Source: an uncultured Fibrobacterota bacterium
Lineage (GTDB): Bacteria > Fibrobacterota > Chitinivibrionia > Chitinivibrionales > CAIOZP01
DNA length: 12,318 nucleotides
Direction of reading: 5' to 3'
Assembly: GCA_903862805.1 (NCBI GenBank)
Contig: CAIOZP010000660.1
Span: 1-12,318, forward strand
In this document: positions 8,070-12,318 of the stretch, piece by piece
How positions within the stretch are numbered: position 1 is the stretch's first letter
How the letters are laid out: every line of letters begins with the position of its first letter
The notes under the pieces: generated by a model
What the model saw: only the letters and a program-made list of their open reading frames with translations
What the model was told of the DNA's origin: nothing
Database searches by the model: none
Translations under genes and position numbers: made by a program

Positions 8070-8100
8070 AAGGGGCTGCCTCGTTTAGAGGCAACCTCTT
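8070..8100. other. Strong stem-loop, possible element end or terminator
   Basis: The stem pairs 8070-8082 (AAGGGGCTGCCTC) with 8088-8100 (GAGGCAACCTCTT): 12 of 13 positions pair, with one A-C mismatch and one G-T wobble, around a GTTTA loop. It is not followed by a T-run on the plus strand; on the minus strand TTTTCTTAATC follows, so it might end minus-strand transcripts. The arms also resemble the edge at 7655-7669, which favours an element end. Confidence 0.55.
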
Positions 8101-8195
8101 CGTGCATTTGGGCGACACTTCATGCCGTTTGCAGATCGTCCCGACATTCTTCCCGCCTTCCGGAGTAATGTAACTGAAAGAACCGGGAGGATATC

Positions 8196-8951
8196 ATGAC
8201 ACGGAATAGAAGAAATCTTGTTTACGCGGCTGCCGCGTTGGCGATTTCCGCTTCGGCCGCATTTGCCGGAGGAACGGATGTTCAGGCATGCAATGGTGAC
8301 AGCACGCACAACAATTGTTCTCATTCAGGAGGTATTATTCAAAATTGGGTTTCTTTCGGAGCTTCGGCTGTGAACGTCAACAGATTCAATGACACCACCA
8401 GGAAACTCGACTATTCCCGCTCACGGGATTTCTCGTATGAATTCGGATTTGGTGCGACGCACAGAGTGCATCGCTACGTCGGGGAGATCGGCATCATCGG
8501 AAACTGGTGGTCGCAGGACAGAAGAGGCAGCAATCACGAACAGCGACTGACGCTTTCGGCGGCAACTCTTCAGTACCATGTAGGATTCAATCTGCTGAAG
8601 TCACAGTCCGTGGCTCTTTTCCCTTATGCCGGTATGGATCTGGGCATGTTCAACTTAGCGGTTTCTCACGACACGGCGTTCTCGGCGCTGCCGATAAGCG
8701 GTCAGGGGACTGCAAGGATTCATCGGATGATTGATGCCGCAGATGTTGGTCTCGGCTTTGAACTTGGTCCGGTCGCCGGAAAGTGTCCGTTCTCGGTTGG
8801 TGCAAGAGCCGGTTACACCTTCGATCTCGCCCGTCATAGAGACTGGACAGTTGGCGGGATGGGCGTTGAAGGATTACCTGCACTGCACTACACCGGCCCG
8901 TATGCAAGAATAGTCCTCGGAAAGACGTTCGGTGGACATCATAAGTCATAA
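8196..8951 (+). CDS. Exported beta-barrel-like outer-membrane protein
   Basis: I do not recognise a named family. The 251-residue product has a clear signal peptide with Arg-rich start and Ala-rich core (MTRNRRNLVYAAAALAISAS, cleavage after AFA at residue 24). The mature part has alternating amphipathic strands with Gly and aromatic residues, such as YEFGFGATHRVHRYVGEIGI (81-100), ALFPYAGMDLGMFNL (140-154), VGARAGYTFDLA (201-212) and GPYARIVLGKTFGG (234-247). This fits a small 8- to 10-stranded barrel of the OmpA/OmpW-like sort. Three Cys are present (32, 41, 197); 32 and 41 could form a disulfide near the N-terminus. GGGAGG at 8184-8189 gives a strong, well-spaced ribosome-binding site. It stands alone between the decayed element and its own terminator. 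Confidence 0.75.
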   Translation: MTRNRRNLVYAAAALAISASAAFAGGTDVQACNGDSTHNNCSHSGGIIQNWVSFGASAVNVNRFNDTTRKLDYSRSRDFSYEFGFGATHRVHRYVGEIGIIGNWWSQDRRGSNHEQRLTLSAATLQYHVGFNLLKSQSVALFPYAGMDLGMFNLAVSHDTAFSALPISGQGTARIHRMIDAADVGLGFELGPVAGKCPFSVGARAGYTFDLARHRDWTVGGMGVEGLPALHYTGPYARIVLGKTFGGHHKS

Positions 8952-8976
8952 AAAAAGCATCGGAAGGAGATTGCTG

Positions 8977-9015
8977 GCAGAAGAAGGAAGGAATTCTTTC
9001 TTCTGCTTTGTTTTT
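8977..9015 (+). terminator. Rho-independent terminator after the barrel protein gene
   Basis: GCAGAAGAA (8977-8985) pairs perfectly with TTCTTCTGC (8998-9006), and TTTGTTTTT (9007-9015) follows. It lies 25 nt after the stop codon at 8951. Confidence 0.82.
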
Positions 9016-9043
9016 GGGGAGATGGCAGGATGATTTATCTTTG
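9013..9043 (+). promoter_or_regulatory. Bacteroidota-style promoter-like site for the DUF188 gene
   Basis: TTTG (9013-9016), a 19-nt spacer, then TATCTTTG (9036-9043) match the TTTG/TAnnTTTG pattern of Bacteroidota promoters. The upstream box overlaps the T-run of the preceding terminator. The distance to the start codon at 9092 is 48 nt. It is a pattern match only. Confidence 0.35.
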
Positions 9044-9091
9044 ATAAAATTACAAAAACCGTTTTGTCGCAAAAGGAAGAGTGAATCCGCC

Positions 9092-9544
9092 ATGCAGATA
9101 CTTGTTGATGCCGATGCCTGTCCGCGCGAAGTGAAGGAAATTCTCTACCGCACCGCCGATCGCTGCCAGATTGTAACAACGCTTGTTGCGAATCAGTGGC
9201 AAAGAACACCGGAATCGCCGTTCATAAAGTGCGTGTGCGTGCCGCAGGGAGCTGATGTCGCCGATGACAAGATTGTCGAGCTGTCGATGCCTGGTGATCT
9301 TGTAATCACCGCCGATATTCCGCTTGCCGATCGTGTCGTGAAGAAAGGCGCGGAGGCAATTGATCCACGGGGTGAGGCTTACACCGAAGAGAACATCGGA
9401 GTGCGTCTTGCCACACGCGACCTCATGCAGGATTTGCGCGACAGCGGAATGATCGGCGGCGGGCCGTCGCAGTATTCGGCCCGCGACAGACAGCGATTTG
9501 CAAATGAACTGAATGCGGCAGTTACAAGATTGTCGAGAGCGTGA
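9092..9544 (+). CDS. yaiI: YaiI/YqxD family protein (DUF188, UPF0178)
   Basis: The 150-residue product closely follows E. coli YaiI (152 residues) from end to end: MQILVDADACP (1-11), VKEILYRTADR (14-24), VANQ (32-35), GDLVITADIPLADRVVKKGA (68-87), DPRGEAYTEENI (91-102), LMQDLRDSG (111-119), GGPSQYSARDRQRFANELN (123-141). The frame is open further upstream from 9008, but homology begins at the ATG at 9092, so that is the start. AAGGAAGA at 9073-9080 is the likely ribosome-binding site with a rather long 11-nt gap. The family is conserved but without a settled function; its conserved acidic residues (D6, D8, D75) have led to suggestions of a PIN/NYN-like nuclease fold, which is unproven. Confidence 0.93.
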   Translation: MQILVDADACPREVKEILYRTADRCQIVTTLVANQWQRTPESPFIKCVCVPQGADVADDKIVELSMPGDLVITADIPLADRVVKKGAEAIDPRGEAYTEENIGVRLATRDLMQDLRDSGMIGGGPSQYSARDRQRFANELNAAVTRLSRA

Positions 9545-9561
9545 GAGTGTAATTGACATTC

Positions 9562-9591
9562 TTTGTTGGTTCAACGCAGACGTTATATTTC
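9562..9591 (+). promoter_or_regulatory. Bacteroidota-style promoter-like site for the membrane protein and dus genes
   Basis: TTTG (9562-9565), an 18-nt spacer, then TATATTTC (9584-9591) differ by one base from TTTG/TAnnTTTG. It sits 37 nt before the ATG at 9629. A TTGACA (9553-9558) is also present, but the TATATT that follows is 25 nt away, too far for a sigma-70 pair. Confidence 0.35.
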
Positions 9592-9628
9592 AGATACAAA
9601 CAGTCCAACTTGGTACCGGAGGAATATT

Positions 9629-10468
9629 ATGGAAGTTGAAAGAGAATTCGGGATCGCCGCTCACGTTCCGGCAGCAGCTTACGCTAAAAGCCGTTTTCTT
9701 GGAGTCTGCGTTTTGTTGCTTCTGGCGCTTCCTTACGTGCTCGGTGACATAGGTCCGACGCTTTCCGGTTTTCTGCACATGATCTGTCCGCGCATCGCGA
9801 TTGTGTTCGGAATCCTCGCCTACATCTCTTACGCTATTGGCAAGGCATTCGCCGGTTCAAAAATTGTAATTCAGGGTAATCACATCGGCGTTGCCGGCGT
9901 ACTCTCCAACAAGATCATGGATGCAGAAAAGGTTGCCAGCGTTTCCGTGAAGAAATCATTTCTGAGTTTTGCCAGGGTAACTATTGAAAGCAACACCGAA
10001 AAGCTTTCATTCAGTATGGCACTTGCCGATCCGAAGGGACTTGTTGCCGCGCTGAATGATTTCCTCGGCCACTCGACGGTTAAACTCACCGATGCGCAAA
10101 ACACCGCCCTTGAAAGCGCCGCAAATATCTGTCTTGCAACTTCGCCGCGAATTAGCAGGTCTGCGCTTCTTTCGGTTGCGACAATATGGACAACAGCGCT
10201 TGTCGGAACGGTTGTTCCGGCACTCGTCTGGGAAATGACCGCACCGCTTGTGATCCTCTGGCTTTTCGTCAGTGTCATGATTCCGGCGATTGCACACGCA
10301 TGGGCCGAACTCGTCATTTTGTTGCAAATCTTTCTTTCCAAAAATCCTGAAAAGACCGCGTCTGCATCGAAGATTCCCTTCTATGCCACTTGGGGAATCA
10401 TCTGGTTTGCTACATACCTTGTCGGCGGAATATTGTTTCATCTGCATTTCGTGAAACTACAGGGCTGA
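9629..10468 (+). CDS. Uncharacterised membrane protein with possible PH-like domain
   Basis: I do not recognise a named family. The frame is open from 9563, but GGAGG at 9618-9622 lies 6 nt before the ATG at 9629, so the product is 279 residues. Hydrophobic segments at about 22-40 and 52-72 form a first pair. Residues 76-146 are soluble, with strand-rich KIVIQGNHIGVAGVLSNKIM, VASVSVKKSFLSFARVTIES and a closing helix LVAALNDFLG; this resembles bacterial PH-like (DUF304/bPH2-type) domains that follow a membrane hairpin. Three further membrane segments lie at about 180-200, 205-232 and 250-272. The last codon overlaps the next gene by one base (TGATG), so it is translationally coupled to the dihydrouridine synthase gene. 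A functional link to tRNA modification is not evident. Confidence 0.72.
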   Translation: MEVEREFGIAAHVPAAAYAKSRFLGVCVLLLLALPYVLGDIGPTLSGFLHMICPRIAIVFGILAYISYAIGKAFAGSKIVIQGNHIGVAGVLSNKIMDAEKVASVSVKKSFLSFARVTIESNTEKLSFSMALADPKGLVAALNDFLGHSTVKLTDAQNTALESAANICLATSPRISRSALLSVATIWTTALVGTVVPALVWEMTAPLVILWLFVSVMIPAIAHAWAELVILLQIFLSKNPEKTASASKIPFYATWGIIWFATYLVGGILFHLHFVKLQG

Positions 10469-11466
10469 TGAACAAAAGCCTTGTCCTGCGCGGAAAATCT
10501 TTTTCACCCGCGCTCTTCCTTGCACCGATGGCCGGTATCACCAACTCTGCATTCAGGCGATTGATCGCAAAGTTCGGAGGATGCGGCGGCAACTTTACAG
10601 AGATGCTTTCGCCACGCGCGCTCATGCGCGAGGATCTCGATAATTCACCATTTACAAAGCGACGCGCCGAAGAAGGGCCGGTTATTTACCAGATGCTCCT
10701 CACCGGCGACGAGGAGGCAAGTGCGGTGGTTGACAGATTGCGAACGCGCAATCCCGACGGCATCGACATAAACCTCGGATGTCCGGCACCGGAAATCCAG
10801 AAACAGTTTGCCGGTGCGGCACTGTTCCGCGACTTTGACAAAATGCGAAAAACAGTTTCGGCATTCCGTAAGGCACACGATGGTATTCTGTCGATAAAAT
10901 GTCGTCTTGGAGATGATCCGGAAAACTGGCGCAGCGGATTTTTCGAGCGGCTGAAATTTTTTGAAGACGCCGGAGTCGATTTCGTCACCGTTCATCCGCG
11001 CTTTTCAAACGAGAAACTCAAGCGCAAAGCCCGCTGGAATCTCTTCCCCGAAATCTGCGCCGCGACAAAACTTCCCATCGTCGGAAACGGAGACATCTGC
11101 AACCCACTCGATTTATCTGACAACGCAGAATCATTTGCGCCATTGGCAGGAATAATGATCGGTCGCGTGGCCGCAGTCAAGCCCTGGATCTTCGCCGACT
11201 TCGCAGGAATTACCAGCGAAAACCGCGACTACCTTGCGATTTGGAGACAGATGCTCGCGTTTGTCAACGAAGACTTCCCGCCAGGAAAAGGCATCGGCCG
11301 CATGAAGGAATTTACCGGATACTTTGCGAAAAATTTTTTCTTCGGCCATGAACTTGCACGGCTATCGGCATCGGCTCCGAATCTTGTCGAGCTTGAAAAA
11401 CGGTGTGTCGGGTTTCTGGAGAAAAATCCACAGGTGGCTTTGGGAAGAGGCTTGAGTTTCGTTTGA
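10468..11466 (+). CDS. dus: tRNA-dihydrouridine synthase
   Basis: This 332-residue FMN enzyme uses NADPH to reduce uridines in tRNA to dihydrouridine. The TIM-barrel motifs are in order: LAPMAGITNSAFRRL (18-32, FMN site), TEMLSPRAL (44-52), INLGCP with the catalytic Cys105 (101-106), LSIKCRLG with the flavin-contacting Lys144 (141-148), VTVHPR (173-178), PIVGNGDI (203-210) and GIMIGRVAAVKPWIF (228-242), then a C-terminal helical tRNA-binding domain. Two blocks differ a little from the usual KIRLG and HGRT. The subclass (DusA, B or C type) is not certain; GCPAPE is closest to DusB-like proteins. The ATG at 10468 overlaps the upstream TGA by one base, so this start is preferred to the in-frame ATG at 10390 inside the preceding gene. 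Confidence 0.93.
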   Translation: MNKSLVLRGKSFSPALFLAPMAGITNSAFRRLIAKFGGCGGNFTEMLSPRALMREDLDNSPFTKRRAEEGPVIYQMLLTGDEEASAVVDRLRTRNPDGIDINLGCPAPEIQKQFAGAALFRDFDKMRKTVSAFRKAHDGILSIKCRLGDDPENWRSGFFERLKFFEDAGVDFVTVHPRFSNEKLKRKARWNLFPEICAATKLPIVGNGDICNPLDLSDNAESFAPLAGIMIGRVAAVKPWIFADFAGITSENRDYLAIWRQMLAFVNEDFPPGKGIGRMKEFTGYFAKNFFFGHELARLSASAPNLVELEKRCVGFLEKNPQVALGRGLSFV

Positions 11467-11521
11467 TCGCTTAAATCGGAGCATCGAACTTTATATTTTA
11501 GAAAACCAATCTGCCTGACTG

Positions 11522-12085
11522 ATGCTGCATAGAAAATCTGCTTTGAACCCGATTTTCATGGCATTGCTTACTACCGCGTTTACTGCTCAGTTTGGCGAAA
11601 ATGCGATTGAGTATTCGCTTGATGGTATTAACCCCAAAGAGCGTTTAGCTCATGGTACGGTAAATGTAAAAGTATTTGAAGATGCGAGAAAGATCGACTC
11701 AACCTCTCGAAATAATAGTCGGAATTATAATAACGCAGAAAAAGGTTACGAAACCGGGACTGTAGGAAGTCAGGTCGCAGAATGCCTTAGTCAGCATATT
11801 GCCAAGGTTAATATTTTCGACACGGTTTTATTTGATTGCGAGACCAATTGCCGTTACTCTTTAACAGGCACCTTGAAAAAATTCGAAGGCAAACAAATTA
11901 CCTCAAACGATGACAAAGAAAACAGCGTCATGTCGGGCGCTGTGACCGGAGTAATAGGTGGAGCAGTGGGTGGCGCTGTAATGGGTGCAGTAGTTTCGAT
12001 GACATCAAAAATTCCAACCGAAATTTGCATAGGTTTGAAAATATTAAGATATATGACAATGAGATCATATTTTCAAAAGATATAG
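11522..12085 (+). CDS. Exported glycine-zipper protein, C-terminus frameshifted
   Basis: I do not recognise the family. The 187-residue product starts with a signal-like segment (MLHRKSALNPIFMALLTTAF, possible cleavage after FTA at residue 21). A soluble part follows with TVNVKVFEDAR (46-56), then AECLSQHIAKVNIFDTV and YSLTGTLKKFEGKQI, a pattern seen in small envelope proteins that test a varying compartment signal (YajG/LPS-lipoprotein-like style, a weak comparison). A glycine zipper SGAVTGVIGGAVGGAVMGAV lies near residues 138-157. From 12050 on the frame runs into YMTMRSYFQKI and a stop, while the next frame continues with a sensible tail to 12171. Deleting one AT from ATATAT (12049-12054) restores a 215-residue protein. 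No clear ribosome-binding site is visible; TATATTTT (11492-11499) upstream could be a promoter box. The gene is AT-richer than its neighbours, hinting at transfer. Confidence 0.6.
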   Translation: MLHRKSALNPIFMALLTTAFTAQFGENAIEYSLDGINPKERLAHGTVNVKVFEDARKIDSTSRNNSRNYNNAEKGYETGTVGSQVAECLSQHIAKVNIFDTVLFDCETNCRYSLTGTLKKFEGKQITSNDDKENSVMSGAVTGVIGGAVGGAVMGAVVSMTSKIPTEICIGLKILRYMTMRSYFQKI

Positions 12086-12171
12086 GATCGGCAAAAATCA
12101 CTCAAAGTTTAAGTGTTGTGAAGCATATTAAGTATTTGGAATTACCGACAACTGATGGTGATTTACAATAA
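12052..12171 (+). pseudogene. Out-of-frame 3' tail of the glycine-zipper protein gene
   Basis: In the frame two bases away from the upstream gene, codons read YDNEIIFSKDIGSAKITQSL, then SVVKHIKYLELPTTDGDLQ and a TAA stop at 12169-12171. This has ordinary composition and joins smoothly to GLKILR of the upstream frame, so it is the original C-terminus separated by the AT-repeat frameshift (or by a sequencing error). Confidence 0.65.
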
Positions 12172-12195
12172 AGGGAAAATCGCAACACATTCCCT
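12172..12195. terminator. Weak convergent stem-loop
   Basis: AGGGAA (12172-12177) and TTCCCT (12190-12195) form a 6-bp stem with a 12-nt loop between two converging genes. On the minus strand TTATTGT follows it, which would suit the end of the right-edge gene. The stem is short and the loop is large. Confidence 0.28.
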
Positions 12196-12215
12196 CCCGC
12201 CCATGCCCAAACCCA

Positions 12216-12318
12216 TCACCCAGAAATACCATCCAACCATTTTTCAGCTGCCATAACAAAATCTTTTGAAGCCACGCCAAGCTCATTAATAAGTGAATCG
12301 AGTCCGCTGCACCTGCCC
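12216..12318 (-). CDS. Unidentified protein, C-terminal end only
   Basis: On the minus strand a frame enters from the right edge and reads GRCSGLDSLINELGVASK, then DFVMAAEKWLDGISG, ending with TGA at 12218-12216. The amphipathic helical pattern and balanced composition look like real coding sequence, but only 33 residues are visible and I cannot assign a family. It converges on the frameshifted gene to its left. Confidence 0.45.
   Translation of the reverse strand, partial: GRCSGLDSLINELGVASKDFVMAAEKWLDGISG

Larger units (their letters stand above)
7655..8101. mobile_element. Probable decayed or MITE-like insertion element
   Basis: This stretch lacks an intact gene. Its left edge GAAGGCTGCTTCAAA (7655-7669) and right edge TTTAGAGGCAACCTCTTC (8084-8101) are imperfect inverted copies resembling IS1182-group ends. 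Inside lie a transposase C-terminal remnant and a 207-bp imperfect palindrome. I infer an element that lost most of its transposase by internal deletion. I saw no clear target-site duplication, so the boundaries are uncertain. Confidence 0.35.

Noticed and set aside
9050..9574. A 174-codon minus-strand open frame across the DUF188 gene
   Set aside because: The plus strand is a clear YaiI homologue from end to end; the minus frame is its shadow.
10007..10447. A 146-codon minus-strand open frame inside the membrane protein gene
   Set aside because: It is Cys- and Arg-rich without domain features, and the plus frame has a strong ribosome-binding site and membrane segments.

Overview
The window looks like a chromosomal stretch of a Gram-negative bacterium from the FCB superphylum, plausibly Fibrobacterota or a relative. 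The evidence is a surface protein with a type IX-secretion-like C-terminal tail, a large TonB-dependent receptor, several exported proteins, moderate GC content, and two promoter-like sites close to the TTTG/TAnnTTTG pattern known from Bacteroidota. The phylum is an inference; no rRNA or single-copy marker is present to fix it.

Layout, left to right. (1) Positions 2-6618 hold four genes in one direction, all for exported proteins: the 3' end of a beta-helix-like surface protein with a C-terminal sorting-type domain, closed by a perfect 14-bp terminator hairpin; a 962-residue TonB-dependent receptor with a long Ser/Thr/Asp-rich N-terminal extension; an ACP5-type (purple acid phosphatase class) metallophosphoesterase; and a YncE/YVTN-type beta-propeller. 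I read this as a nutrient-acquisition locus, probably for phosphate released from an organic phosphate: capture at the surface, hydrolysis by the phosphatase, uptake through the receptor. The substrate is not visible. The phosphatase has Gln where the family's metal-ligand Tyr is expected. (2) Positions 6736-7596 encode a DUF347/COG4705 membrane protein made of four internal repeats. (3) Positions 7597-8195 hold no intact gene. They contain a 44-residue remnant of an IS1182-like transposase C-terminus, a roughly 207-bp imperfect palindrome centred near 7946, and a strong hairpin at 8070-8100; together they look like a decayed or MITE-like mobile element. (4) Positions 8196-8951 encode a small outer-membrane beta-barrel-like protein with its own terminator. 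(5) Positions 9092-11466 hold a YaiI/YqxD-family protein (DUF188), a membrane protein with a possible PH-like domain, and a tRNA-dihydrouridine synthase whose start codon overlaps the preceding stop codon (TGATG). (6) Positions 11522-12171 hold an AT-richer gene for an exported glycine-zipper protein that appears broken by a 2-nt expansion of an AT repeat. The last 43 codons lie out of frame. (7) The right edge holds the 3' end of an unidentified gene on the minus strand.

The items most worth checking are the large palindrome with the transposase remnant, the atypical phosphatase metal site, the four-gene exported locus as a possible phosphate-scavenging system, and the frameshifted last gene.
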